Assembly (NCBI GenBank): GCA_030522415.1
Contig: CM060125.1
Span: forward strand, 3,592,401 to 3,656,400
Length of the DNA: 64,000 nucleotides
Reading direction: 5' to 3'
DNA from: Channallabes apus
Lineage: Eukaryota; Chordata; Actinopteri; Siluriformes; Clariidae
Part shown: piece by piece, positions 10,942 through 24,289 of the stretch
Layout of the letters: every line of letters starts with the position of its first letter
How positions within the stretch are numbered: position 1 is the stretch's first letter
Notes under the pieces: model-generated
What the model was told of the DNA's origin: nothing
The model's database searches: none
What the model saw: the letters and a program-made list of their open reading frames with translations, nothing else
Program-made: the position numbers and the translations under genes

Positions 10942-12397
10942 CCCTTGGTCAGAGGTGGAAAGAGTAATAAAATTTTGTACTCAAGTACTGTTACTTCAGT
11001 GAAATTTTACTTAAGTACAAGTAAAGTTACCATTATAAAAATCTACTCAAGTAAAAGTAAAAAGTAGCTCATTAAAAATTTACTCAGAGTAAAAGTTACC
11101 GAGTTACTTTTTTATTTTTATTTTTTTAACAGCGGGGTGGGATGAGGCATTCTAGCATAGTTCAAAAAAGATGAGCAGATATAAAATCTCAAACTAGTTG
11201 TTTTTAACTGACGGAACACCTTTGCATAATAAAGCTGTTGTCTTTCTTGTGCTTGAAAATCAAAGTGGTCACTTAAATATGGTGTTACGTCCCAGTCTAG
11301 GGTCATACAGCAAAAGACTGGTTCAGGGTTCTATTTTAAACTGTATGGAAATGGTGGTATATGGCAGAAAGAACTAGATCCAATCATTAACTGATGAAAT
11401 AATGAGGTTTTTATACATACACACACAACAGGAGGAGGATCAGATTCAGGATGGACCCAGGCCAAAATAATAAACAAAATGGTATTTATATTTAGTAGCT
11501 AGATTACCTGCAAAAAAAAAAAAAACACAAACAAAAATACAGGTACCTTCCCGGACTCCCTAAACCTATATAAACTATATAAAATATAAACCTAAGCTAA
11601 ACTATATAAAATACCTGGCTCAAAAAAGTCTCACAGTCTAATATTTCACTGGATTGTTTTAGCTATGATTAAGCTGTGGGACTGCTTTGATAACCTTATA
11701 TATATTATGTATATATAATTTTATCACCCCCCCCCCCATCATTCCGTACAATAAGGTAGTCAGCTATCTTCATTTTATTACCACATAACATCCTGAGCAA
11801 ATAAATTCCCAAATAAACTCCCTCTTCCAAAAATAAATGGCAGCCACGCCCCTGCTACTAGTGAGTGCACAGACATACAGTGAAATTATCTATAAATATA
11901 TACAAAGACCAACCAAACCAAAGGGACAAAGCAGTAATCAAAGTCAATTGGAGGCAAAAAGTCAAACCAGAATACACAACCAAATGTCAAAACGCCAAAA
12001 TCACAACCTCTTTCATCTTTCGCGCGTCTCTCTCCAGTCGCGTTAGTCGATGACGTCACTCAGGGCGGAAGCGACCGATGCCGATGTCAGAAAACCTGGA
12101 GTGGAGTCTGGAGCGGCGCGCGACCAGGACATGATACACACGCGCGAGCACAACGGAGCATTTATACAAAGCATAATATTTTTATTATTTTATCATTTTC
12201 ATTCATTTATTTTTTACTCAGTAGCGAATATGATTTAAAATGTAGCGAATTACAATACTTCAAACAAAACGTACTTAAGTAAAAGTAAAATTACAGATTT
12301 TTAAAACTACTTTAAAAAGTAGAAATACACAAAAAAGCTACTCAATTACAGTAACGCGAGTAAATGTAATTCGTTACTTTCCACCTCTGCCCTTGGT
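10942..12397. mobile_element. hAT-like non-autonomous element, copy 1
   Basis: The element is 10950-12389 (1440 bp), bounded by CAGAGGTGGAAAG and CTTTCCACCTCTG. CCCTTGGT is duplicated on both sides (10942-10949 and 12390-12397). Subterminal DNA is full of TACTTAAGTA/AAGTAAAAGTA motifs. The interior carries a GC-rich segment with TGACGTCA at 12051-12058. About 300 bp (11569-11873) is absent from copy 2. No transposase is encoded. Confidence 0.9.
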
Positions 12398-12423
12398 ACA
12401 TATCCAGAATATCAGTTGATTGT

Positions 12424-12541
12424 GAAGTACTTGTACATTTGTGCTTTTTGTTATAGCAAGTACTTAGTACTGCTACTGGCATTTTTAAGTAAGTACTTGT
12501 ACTTTTACTTGAGCATTGAGTTTGTGTACTTCTGCCACCTC
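12424..12541. repeat. Fragment of a related 'TACTTTTACTT' element end
   Basis: Text such as AAGTACTTGTACTTTTACTT followed by TTCTGCCACCTCT resembles the termini of the neighbouring hAT-like elements. Only one end is present. It lies in the 289-bp spacer between two full copies. Confidence 0.5.
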
Positions 12542-12982
12542 TAAAGGGCAAAATTTTTTTCTTGGTATAAAAAAACCCCCCAAATTCTGAAGAAAGACAA
12601 TTGAGCATATTTAAGTGATTTAAGATTTGAGTGTGTATTTATGGAAAATTTGTGAGACAAACTAACATATTTTGTTATCAGAGGTGGAAAGTAACGAATT
12701 ACATTTACTTGCGTTAAAAAAAAATCTGTAATTTTACTTTTACTTAAGTACGTTTTGTTTGAAGTATTGTAATTCGCTACATTTTAAATCATATTCGCTA
12801 CTGAGTAAAAAAATAAATGAATGAAAATGCTAAAATAATACAAATATTATGCTTTGTATAAATGCTCCGTTGCGCCTCGTGTGTGTATCATGTCCTGGTC
12901 GCGCGCCGCTCCAGACTCCACTCCAGGTTTTCTGACATCGACATCTTCCTGACCTTCCACACGGTCGCTTCCGCCCTGAGAG

Positions 12983-13014
12983 TGACGTCATCGACTAGCG
13001 CGACCATATATAAA
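12983..13014 (+). promoter_or_regulatory. CRE plus TATA-like cluster inside hAT-like copy 2
   Basis: A perfect palindromic cAMP-response-element sequence TGACGTCA (12983-12990) is followed 16 bp later by TATATAAA (13007-13014) and then a purine-rich GC segment. This is the arrangement of a small RNA polymerase II core promoter. Copy 1 retains TGACGTCA at 12051-12058 without the TATA. Activity is inference. Confidence 0.4.
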
Positions 13015-13288
13015 CCGGAGAGAGACGCGGGAAAGATTTGGTTGTGTATTCCGGTTTTGACTTTTTGCCTCCCATTGACTTTGATTATTGCTTTGTCCCT
13101 TTGGTTTGGTTGGTCTTTGTACATATTTTTAGATAATTTCACTGTTTTTGGTTTAGGGAGTCCGGGAAGGTACCTGTATTTTGTTTGTGTTTTTTTTTTC
13201 TCTCCAGATAATCTAGCTACTAAATATAAATACCATTTTGTTTATTATTTTGGCCTGGGTCCACCCTGAATCTGATCCTCCTCCTCCT

Positions 13289-13328
<40 letters not shown>
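13289..13328. repeat. (GT)n then (TA)n microsatellite
   Basis: GT dinucleotides followed by a short TA run, inside hAT-like copy 2. The corresponding position of copy 1 has only a short CA run. Confidence 0.85.
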
Positions 13329-13797
13329 CAAACCTCATTATTTCATCAGTTAATGATTGGATCTAGTTCTTTCTGCCATATACCACCATTTCCATACAGT
13401 TTAAAATAGAACCCTGAACCAGTCTTTTGCTGTTTGGCCCTAGACTGGGACGTAACACCATATTTAAGTGACCACTTTGATTTTCAAGCACAAAAAAACA
13501 ACAGCTTTATTATGCAAAGGTGTTCCTTCAGTTAAAAACAACTAGTTTGAGATTTATATCTGCTCATCTTTTTTTAACTACGCTAGAATGCCTCATCCCA
13601 CCCCGCTGTTTAAAAAATAAAAAAGTAACTCGGTAACTTTTACTCTGAGTAAATTTTTTAATGAGCTACTTTTTACTTTTACTTGAGTAGATTTTTATAA
13701 TGGTAACTTTACTTGTACTTAAGTACAATTTCACTGAAGTAACAGTACTTGTACTTGAGTACAAAATTTTATTACTCTTTCCACCTCTGTTTGTTAT

Positions 13798-14316
13798 TAA
13801 CTTCACAGAATACTAAGCTATTTATCTACAGTAATCTCACTATTTTGAACACATTTCCCTGCTAGTACAGTCTGCTATCACTCTGTCTACCCACAGGCCA
13901 TGCCTCATCATAAAGAAAAAAAGGATAAAGATGATGAATCCATTTCAAGCTCAAATGTTTAGATATCAACTCTCACTGTGATATTTCAAACTTGTTATTT
14001 GAAATTTCCGACTAGGGAGTTCTTGGAAGCAAGAATATGGATATTTGTCTAAGACAGACCTATATACTGTAAACTTTGTGGCAGTTAAAACCAAACAAGT
14101 TTTGGCTGAAGAATATTTTTATTGAACCGTTCCTTTAAATAAAAATCTTGAATATGTTTACATTTTCTTTTATTAATGAATCATTTCCCATCATAATTGC
14201 CTATAATTATAACTGGACAAAAGTGGTTAAATGAATCAAACCAGTAATATGTATAAACCTGAAAACTGTTCTCCATTTTGTCAGGTTAGCTTATTATATT
14301 TGCATAAAATAAGATT

Positions 14317-14372
<56 letters not shown>

Positions 14373-15731
14373 CTTTTTACTTAGCAGTCATGTGTGAAGT
14401 TGAACCCAAACACCTGATTAAATAAACATCAATTTCCTCCATCACCACAAATTTACATGATCACCTGAAACATGTTTGGTGTGTTAAGTTTTCTTTTTTG
14501 TATTTTGTAGTTTCTTTTTTGTAGACTCCACATCTTACAAACATGTCTAAATAATTACACTCCTGCCAAAAAGACAACTTTTAATTTAGTAAAATCAATT
14601 TAACATTAGCAGCTTCATAAGGTGAAAATAATTTCTTAATAAATTAAAATGCAAAATGAATATATTTTTTTATAATAATTCATTAGATTTTTATATAGAG
14701 GGACACCAAACCATAGATGTGGTGAGGAAGAATGTGAATTAAGCCACAACTTATTTTACACAACAGGGAAATATTATTGCTGTTATTATTTTTATTATTA
14801 ATGTTATTATTATTTTTTTTTTTACAAATTATTTTTAAGATATCAGTGTGTCATACTACATCGTAATATAGAATGCATATTAATAAGACTGTTTAAGATG
14901 GTGAACAACTTCAGTAGTCTTAACACCCCACACTTGCCTTGGTTATATTTTTACAGAAGATTTGGCTAACTTTCTTTAATAAATAATTTACTTCCAAACA
15001 AAATGAACACAAATTTTGCAGTAAACAGAAATGTATTTATTATTTATTTATTTATTATTTATGTTTTACCGATAGAATAGCTTTCAAAAGAGGGGCATAA
15101 ATGATAAAAATGTCCATTTAATATTTTTTTGTCTTTGTGTCCCTTTAAATATTACATAAAATAAATAATTTATTCCGAAGCAGTCAGGTAAAGAATGGAG
15201 CTATCAAATACAGTGGCTTTGCATGTTAATAAGGATTTTGATAGAGTTGTTTTATGCTGTGCTTGGCTACGTCCAGCGATTTGAACTTCGTCCCTCTGGC
15301 TCAACCCAAGATCCAAACAGGTTTGCATTTGCCGCCAGAGCACAGTGAGTCCATTACGGAAAGTCAGTATAGCATACTGTACAAGTGTAGCATAAATAAC
15401 TGTGTGTGAAGGTCACACACACACACCCACACAGACTTAAACACTATACATGTGTTGTGCTCTGTGAAATGTCTCTTTAGGCTGTTCAGGAGTTGGGAAG
15501 GGGGCATTTGCCTTGCCTTGTTGTCCTTATATGCTTTCTGGTCCATCGTACTATTAAAGGGTTTTGGTGTCTCATATTATCTCAGGTGCCAATAATTTAT
15601 ACTTATATATATATCAGCGAAGAGTTCAGCTCAGTACTGTACATAGTGCTGTCCTTCAAAGACATCTCATGATACTGTAAAAAAGTTCCAAGTGTTTTCT
15701 CAGTGCAGTGAAAGCTTCCCGTCTACAGGTC
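13798..15731 (-). other. 3' flank and probable 3' UTR of fgf10
   Basis: Downstream of the fgf10 stop codon, reading the minus strand. The DNA is AT-rich with an (AT)n microsatellite at about 14322-14368. Several plus-strand TTTATT sequences (for example 15169-15174) would be AATAAA polyadenylation signals on the fgf10 strand, but I cannot say which is used. No other gene is recognisable. Confidence 0.4.
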
Positions 15732-15926
15732 CTATGGTACGGCTATGGGCAGGAAGTGCGTGGCTGTGTTTTTTCTCCGTGTCTTTTTGGCCCTCATTGG
15801 CTTGCCATTGGCGCTCAGACCCACAAACATGTGCTTCTTCTTGTTTTTCCACTCTGCAGAAGCATACGTGTTGTATCGGTTCTCCTCGATCCGCTCTATC
15901 AGCTTGCAGTCAGTGCCAAACTCCTT
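15732..15926 (-). CDS. fgf10: fgf10 exon 3 (coding part)
   Basis: The acceptor CAG lies at 15927-15929 (minus-strand TTCCAG before AAGGAGTTTGGC). The exon encodes 64 residues from [20 protein letters not shown] to THFLPIAVP, then TAG at 15732-15734. It carries the FGF family signature cysteine (DCKL) and the basic RAKKTRRKN heparin-binding segment. The phase-0 entry fits the exon 2 donor. Confidence 0.96.
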   Translation of the reverse strand, partial: KEFGTDCKLIERIEENRYNTYASAEWKNKKKHMFVGLSANGKPMRAKKTRRKNTATHFLPIAVP

Positions 15927-18900
15927 CTGGAAAAGGGGAAAAATATAGAGATCAAGGGTTATGAGGAGCAGAACTGTTTTTCCTAGAGAATGATGAGTGA
16001 TGGATTCATAGAATCACCTAAAGGGTTACCATATTGAAAGTTATCCAGATATAATGCCAATAATAATATATACAGTGAAAATCATGTATACATGGCAACA
16101 TTGGTAAAAAAAAAAAATATATATATATATTTCTATCTATGGTATATTTAGCATGTCTGTGACCAATACTGACAAGAACTGGGACATTTTCCCGGAACTG
16201 AAAACCATTTACTCAAAGCTGACTTGTAATGGAAGTCTAGGGACAGATGCTATATTCCATCAATGAGTTTTATTGCCACAATAGATCTATCTGGAAAAAA
16301 GGTTTAAAGCTGTTAAAGTTGACTTGTTAGATGTGGAACTACTTTTTCAGAAACAGGAAATGATGATGGTTATTGAGGGTAGATTAAGGGTAAATTACAT
16401 GGGATTACCATTTAATGTAAGACCTTCTCTCAGGTAATCATACAGTTCATGCACTACAGATTTATGCTGTCAGGATTTGCTATGACTTGTAATTTGGCTT
16501 GATAGGCTAATTTAGCAAAATAAGTAGACTATGTATATATAAGGGGACCTATTATGCAAAATAAGTTCAGTCATTTTAGACATTCGGATTGGCCCCAGTA
16601 TACATGTCAAGCAAAAAGTAGTGAGAGAAACAAGCCAATTAAAATTTCACTTTATTGTGCCAGTGCAGAGTGTTGTTACTGTATTCTCTGGGTGTGTGGC
16701 TTAACAGTATCTCATTTACATAGACACTGAAATGGTGTGTTTGAAAGAGGAGTGAAATAAATTGCTTTTAAAACTTTGAGCTCTGAGACCTAATAAAATA
16801 TGTGCATTGTGTGTTATTTCTTGCCAAGTTGCTATATTGCTTTAAAAACAATAAAATGTACCTATTAACATGAAATAAAGGACTTTTTTAAAACTTAAAA
16901 TCTAAGTCTAAATTGTTGATTATAAGCCAATGAGTAGTTATATATATTTTTAGTGTACTTGTTATTATTCAGTGTTAACTTAGATACAGTATATGTAGTT
17001 GTAAAACATCTTGATAGCTTTTGACCATCCTCCAAGTACAAAACATAACAGTTAAGGATATATTGTAAGTTGAGAGTTTTTGCATCATCACTACTGTATC
17101 TTGTGTTTTTTTTTTTTTTTTTATGATTATTATTATTTTTTCATTCCTTATTTGGCTTCATGTCTGTAAGACATAATCAACAATTTGCCTATCCTGTTTC
17201 AGGTAACATTTCTAATTCATGAGAGCAGCTGAACGGGTTCTGGCGGAGCTGGAGGGGGTGAGGGACAAAGGCTGAGCTGTGGATAGTGTTGCCGAGTGGT
17301 GAATGGAGCAGCGCTTCGAGCATGGTGCAGTGTTTTTAGGTAAGAGATGGCTGTGTAAGGAAGAGGGGCTTCTCAGCTTACTTTCCCAAAGATGACAGAA
17401 CTCTTTTAGCTAGGGGATTATTTACAGGCATTGGAGTGGAACTGTCCTTTAAAAGGACCCGAGGCTTTTTAAGAGTCTCGAGGCACAAGAAATAGAGCAT
17501 GGGCTCAGGCAACATCAAAGAACCTCCGTCCTCGCTGATCTTTTACAGACCTGCTAAATAAGAGCTGTCTAATTCTGATGTTAAACATGGTTGTGTGAAA
17601 ACGCTCGATCCAGGGTCACTTGCAGGATCAAATTTTATATTATATAGAGGTGACGTTGTTATATATATTTTATATATAGGACATGTGTAAATAGGTATAT
17701 ATTCGACAGTACTCCTGATCTTGATTAAGGACAAAATGTAAGGTAAGTTTGTTCAGCTGATCATAAACCTCATGATCCAGTGTGTTAACTATCTTGACAG
17801 GAAACATGGTTTAGTTCTTAATGTTTAATAGCTCCTGTAATGTTAAAGACAGATAGTAATAGTAAAAGCCATAACATACAGTACGAAACACTGAGAGGTG
17901 AAGTGCATTACATGGATTATTTCATTACAGTGGCACCTGTCAAGAGATGGGAAATAAAGAAGTGAACAGTCAGTTCTTGAAGTTTTTTTTTTTGTTGGAA
18001 GCATGAAAAATAGATAACGATAAGATCTGAGTGACTTGGGCCAAATTACTGTATAAGACTGGATGACTGGGTCAGTGCATCTCAGACACCATTGGTAGTG
18101 GTACCTACTAGAGGGTGGTAAATGAAGAACAGCCAGTGCCCAAATGGGTCATGAAATGAATGCTAGGATGCCTGGTCTGACTACATAGTACATCACCAGT
18201 GCTCCAGAGTATATCACATAAAGTGCCAACAATGGGCAAATAACATCGAAACTAGACCAAGACAAAAAAGTTCTGTGTTGACTTGGCCTTCAAATCCCCC
18301 AGATCTGTCTGACTGAGCAGCTGTGGGATGTGTTTGACAAAAAAGTCTGATCCTGGGAGGCCCCACCAGGACTTGATCCTACAGTATAAGTTAACTTGCT
18401 AACATCTTGGTGGTATCTGGTGTACGACCTTCAGAGGTGCTTCATGGTCAGAGCTGTGTTGATGGCACAAGGGGGACCTACATCATATTAGGCAGGTGGT
18501 TTTAATTTTATCGCTGTATGTCAACGAGAAGAGGAAAATGAAATAAAATGAAAGGCTAGCAGTAATGACGTGTGGGTTGTAATTGGATGAACAAATGTAA
18601 TTTAAGCTCTGCTCTTGTTGACTGTCACTGTGCAAAATCTGGATGTGAGGTGTATACAAACTAATAACATAATATTCATGGACATTAAGGAGAAAAGGAA
18701 CCTACCGCTCCATACACCACCCCTTTCTTGTTGATTGCAAGGTAATAGTTGCTACTGAGGCCTTTAATTGCCACGACGCCAACATCCACAGACTTGATTT
18801 CGAGTATACCTGAGAAGAAGAAAAAAAAAAAAATCAAAGCACACTGGTGAGCCGAAGAGCGTGAAACTAGCACCATTTAAGGTACTGTTTATTTATCAGT

Positions 18901-21900
18901 GACCTCCCACCATCCATGTACATAAAATCTCTCCTCCCAGGAGTTATTGTAACCAGCTGAATTCGTTCACATTGGTTCGTCAGCTAGCTTGTGAAGATGT
19001 TTATGACTCACGGATTGTAAAAGTATCACCTTATTTCATGACATGCTAGTGATCGTAAAGTCACTGATCATGTCCGGCTTTTTATTCCATCATCTGAATG
19101 CATGAGAAGGATGAGTTAATAATTGGTAGTAATTTACAGAATTTGTGTAACCACTACGTTTCTATCCTGTACAGGTATCTGTGTCTGTGCCACATGTGCC
19201 CCCACACTTGCATCCCCCTGAGAGACCATGCAACTGTCAGCCTTGCCTTGATACCTTGCGCTGTACATTGTATTGCATACCATGGACATGCAAATATTAT
19301 TTTCTTTATTTTCTTCCACTTTAAACTGTATACATCGCAGTTTCTTAACCACGCACACACGCGCACACACACACACACACACAATTAATGATTAATTCTG
19401 TTAATCAATGCCCCTCCTAAATCTAGCCTTAACCTTAACCAAAAGGAAACTTATGGTCTTCTTTAATTTTGTAAAAAGCTTTATTGTCAACACTGTAATA
19501 TATTCCTGTCCAAACGCCTCACCCCACACACATACATACATACAAAACAAACTACTGTTTAATGCTTGTTTTCAGAGAAAACAGCTCGACTTGCACTTGC
19601 TGTATGTTATGAAGAAATGTTGTAATGCTATGTTTCATTTTCCACTTCTAAACTGGATTATACTGTATAAACTCATAAAGCCTGAACTATTGTACATAAG
19701 GCTTTCCTGGTACATGGGATCCCATGTCATTTTTCCATGTGGGATTGTGGTAAATCAACCTTTGCTGATAACCAAACTGTTAATAAAGCTCGGGTCAATG
19801 GCCATACTGATGTTGGGATCTTGGATAAGGTGGTATTTCATTATTATTTTTTTTTTTTATCTAAATGTACACTTGGTACATGTACACAGTTCAGGTGTGT
19901 ATGTCCTCTGTATGATGTGCAGCAATCAGGTTTTAAACAGAGATCAGAAATGTTAGAATTTGAGAACATTCATCAGGTTGAAGTACAGATGTAATGATAC
20001 AATAAGTTCCTCCTTCATTACCAATGTTTCCAGACAAGAATGAACACCATGAAGTGGTTTGCATTATATTATATTAATATATTGTGTGTTTTATATTGTG
20101 TTCCAACAAATAAAACTGTGCAAGAATGTTTTTTTCCAAAACATCATTGATAAATTGAAAAAGGAGACCCGGTTTTGCCCAGAGTTGCTAGAAACCTAAA
20201 ACTGTTACCTGGGAAAACAATGTCACCCAAAATATCATATCATCAAACCTGAAACCCATTCATCTTCTCAGTGATGTCACCCAGATGTGGCGCAGTGGTT
20301 TTGGACACAATGGGAACGCCTGCCATTTAAAATCAACTTTTTTTTCCCCAACAAAATTGGGTTATAAAGATTATTAACATAGTTCCATTTTGATCTTGAG
20401 TATGTAAATTAAAATGAGTCATTACTGCTATTTTTGCTGCACTGCACTGTCGAATCCTCAAATCTGCTTAGTCCAAACGTAGTGGTTTATTGTCAGGACA
20501 AGGAGCTCTGTAGCTACAAATCAATGGACACAACAGAAGGATTAAGTGGGATCTGAGAGTCGTCCTTCCGTACAGACTCAGGTTGCAGCCATCTGACGGG
20601 AGATGTAAGAGAATCCAGTGAGCATCTCTCTGTCCTGCCTTGCCTCGGGTTGGTCAGCGAGAGAGAAAGCGAAAGAATAATGAGGAAGAACAGAGCTGCT
20701 GGGATCAGAGCAAAAATAATCCTCTGACCAAAGAGTGGCAGCGTAGACTCTGAATGTGAATTGTGTAAATGCGTAAAGCTGGACAGTGCAACGTCATGAT
20801 CACAGACACAACCTGGTGTATAAACACACGCATGCATGGTTCTATGACTGGTGTGACACATCAGGCATACTCATGTTATAGACAGGCATACTCCACTCAA
20901 AGACATGTACAGTCAGATGTCAAAATAAGAGCTACTGAGCAGGATCGTTGAGAAGAATCACAGCACCTGTACGTTATATTTGCTCATTGAGCTGTTTGAT
21001 GTGGTGCATAAGATCAAAATTTGGCCATTTTTCTAATCACCACAACCTTTTCATCTGCCCGCACCCATGAGTTGAAAAGGAGCTCAACAACAAAAGGTAG
21101 AAGAATGTCAAAGGAAAAAGAAAGAATTTGCCTCTTTAGATCTTCACCTGGACACTTTGAGGGGAAAAAAAATAAATAAAGTGAGCACCATTTTCAACAA
21201 AAATGTAATCAAAGTGTTTGGTATCATGGACGTCTAAATCACCAAAAATGTTTTGTGACGTCATGCGGTTTAGGATACAATAGGACTAAATGTCGCCTGT
21301 AAACATGGACCGTGTTGCATAGCGTAGCTTAGCAGTGGAATGTTATTGAGGTGGCCATCTTGGGAATTGAAATCATGAAAAAAATTAAATATGGAGTTTA
21401 ATAACAATGAGGAATGATGGTGACGATGATGTACAGTATATGAAGATTTGGGTGTGCATGTACTGTATACAGTAGAAAAGCTTTCCGTGTCTGTCTGTCT
21501 CTCACTGTTTGTCTGACTCCATCTCCTTCTGTGTGTTTATCTGTCTATGTCTGTGTCTACAGTAGCGTTTATATCTCTCTGCCCATCTCTCTCTCTTTCA
21601 GATGCCCATTATTTTCTGTAAAGCATGGTAAAGAAAAAAATGCAACCTGGAACTAGGCTCCATTTATCTAATCAACATTTTTTGGACATTAGCTAAAAAC
21701 ACCTGTGCATGTAACACGTTTTTATGTGGAGGATTTGTTAAAAAATAACTCAGGACCCCCTATGATGCAGCAGACGCCAGGACGGGTTAATGCACAAAAT
21801 ACTGTGCAAATTGTTCTCTTGGCAAAGTAAGATATTTATAATATTTGTATCAGGTGCTTATCCTGTATTCTAACGAGCCTTAAAATGGTGGCGTCATTCA

Positions 21901-22817
21901 TGGCATCTAGTGAAAAAAAAAAAAAAAAAAAGAGCATGAGGAGTTTCTTATTGTGCAACTTAATCCCTGTGCTATCCGTGGTGTAAACCCCTCGTAGGAC
22001 TCGGATTACAATGACTTAAAAGCATCTCAGCTTTTAACAAGCTCGCCGGGTAAAGTTCAGCTCCCTGGCCACGTGTCACAAGCACGTGTTTGTGTGTGTT
22101 TTTGTTTGTGTGTATACATGCACATTGATGGTTTGGATCCAGTTCTGATCCAGTCCCCGATCTGTTTCTGGGCTGTGTGCTTTACGTTTTTAAGCAGACC
22201 TGGCTCCTGCCCCACACTCTGTAGGTGGCCACCCTCATGCTCGACGCCTGTCTATGCTCGCTTGGCAGAGTGACAGAACACACGTTATCACATCTTGGGA
22301 TAATTACAAAAAAAAAAAAAAAATGCAAAATGTTTTGTAGCTGATCTCAGAGGCCCAGAAGAGAGCGAAAGAGGCCCACAGACTTGTCCGTGTTCTGATG
22401 TTTTAGTCACTGAGTTTGCATAACAGATTTATATACAGGGTGGGCCATTTATATGGATACACCTTAATAAAATGGGAATGGTTGGTGATATTAACTTCCT
22501 GTTTGTGGCACATTAGTATATGTGAGGGGGGAAACTTTTCAAGATGGGTGGTGACCATGGTGGCCATTTTGAAGTCGGCCATTTTGGATCCAACTTTTGT
22601 TTTTTCAATAGGAAGAGGATCATGTGACACACCAAACTTATTGGGAATTTCACAAGAAAAACAATGGTGTGCTTGGTTTTAATGTAACTTTATTATTTCA
22701 TGAGTTATTTACAAGTTTCTGACCACTTATAAAAAAACGTGTTCAATGTGCTGCCCATTGTGTTGGATTGTCAACTCAATCCATTTTATTAAGGTGTATC
22801 CATATAAATGGCCCACC

Positions 22818-22848
<31 letters not shown>

Positions 22849-24228
22849 GAGACAGGTCCTTCTCAAAAAATTTGCATATTGTGATAAAGTTAATTATTTT
22901 CTGTAATGTACTGATAAACATTAGACTTTCATATATTTTAGATTCATTACACACAAACTGAAGTAGTTCAAGCCTTTTATTGTTTTAATATTGATGATTG
23001 TGGCATACAGCTCATGAAAACCCAAAATCCCTATCTCAAAAAATTAGCATATCATGAAAAGGTTCTCTAAACGAGCTATTAACCTAATCATCTGAATCAA
23101 CTAATTAACTCTAAACACCTGCAAAAGATTCCTGAGGCTTTTAAAAACTCCCAGCCTGGTTCATTACTCAAAACCGCAATCATGGGTAAGACTGCCGACC
23201 TGACTGCTGTCCAGAAGGCCATCATTGACACCCTCAAGCAAGAGGGTAAGACACAGAAAGACATTTCTGAACGAATAGGCTGTTCCCAGAGTGCTGTATC
23301 AAGGCACGTCAGTGGGAAGTCTGTGGGAAGGAAAAAGTGTGGCAGAAAACGCTGCACAACGAGAAGAGGTGACCGGGTCCTGAGGAAGATTGTGGAGAAG
23401 GACCGATTCCAGACCTTGGGGGACCTGCGGAAGCAGTGGACTGAGTCTGGAGTAGAAACATCCAGAGCCACCGTGTACAGGCGTGTGCAGGAAATGGGCT
23501 ACAGGCTGCAAATTTTGCATGTCATTGGGAAATCAAGGTGCCAGAGTCTGGAGGAAGACTGGGGAGAGGGAAATGCCAAAATGCCTGAAGTCCAGTGTCA
23601 AGTACCCACAGTCAGTGATGGTCTGGGGTGCCATGTCAGCTGCTGGTGTTGGTCCACTGTGTTTTATCAAGGGCAGGGTCAATGCAGCTAGCTATCAGGA
23701 GATTTTGGAGCACTTCATGCTTCCATCTGCTGAAAAGCTTTATGGAGATGAAGATTTCATTTTTCAGCACGACCTGGCACCTGCTCACAGTGCCAAAACC
23801 ACCGGTAAATGGTTTACTGACCATGGTATTACTGTGCTCAATTGGCCTGCCAACTCTCCTGACCTGAACCCCATAGAGAATCTGTGGGATATTGTGAAGA
23901 GAAAGTTGAGGGACACAAGACACAAGAATCTGCAAAAGGAGACCAAGTATTGAGTGCAGAACTGAACATAATTATTTGAAGGTTGACTTTTTTTGTATTA
24001 AAAACACTTTTCTTTTATTGGTCGGATGAAATATGCTAATTATTTGAGATAGGGATTTTGGGTTTTCATGAGCTGTATGCCACAATCATCAATATTAAAA
24101 CAATAAAAGGCTTGAACTACTTCAGTTTGTGTGTAATGAATCTAAAATATATGAAAGTCTAATGTTTACCAGTACATTACAGAAAATAATGAACTTTATC
24201 ACAATATGCTAATTTTTTGAGAAGGACC

Positions 24229-24289
<61 letters not shown>

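Larger units (their letters stand above)
12671..13797. mobile_element. hAT-like non-autonomous element, copy 2, inverted
   Basis: The element is 12679-13789 (1111 bp), the same family as copy 1 but in the opposite orientation. TTTGTTAT is duplicated exactly at 12671-12678 and 13790-13797, showing an independent insertion. It lacks the 11569-11873 segment of copy 1 but keeps a TATA-like motif that copy 1 lacks. The 135-codon frame at 12862-13269 lies inside and matches no family I recognise. Confidence 0.9.

Noticed and set aside
12862..13269. 135-codon frame with hydrophobic stretches
   Set aside because: It lies wholly inside the hAT-like copy 2, covers the promoter-like cargo, matches no family, and is not preserved in copy 1.
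10942..13797. Single large inverted duplication
   Set aside because: Each half has its own distinct 8-bp target duplication, which shows two insertions.
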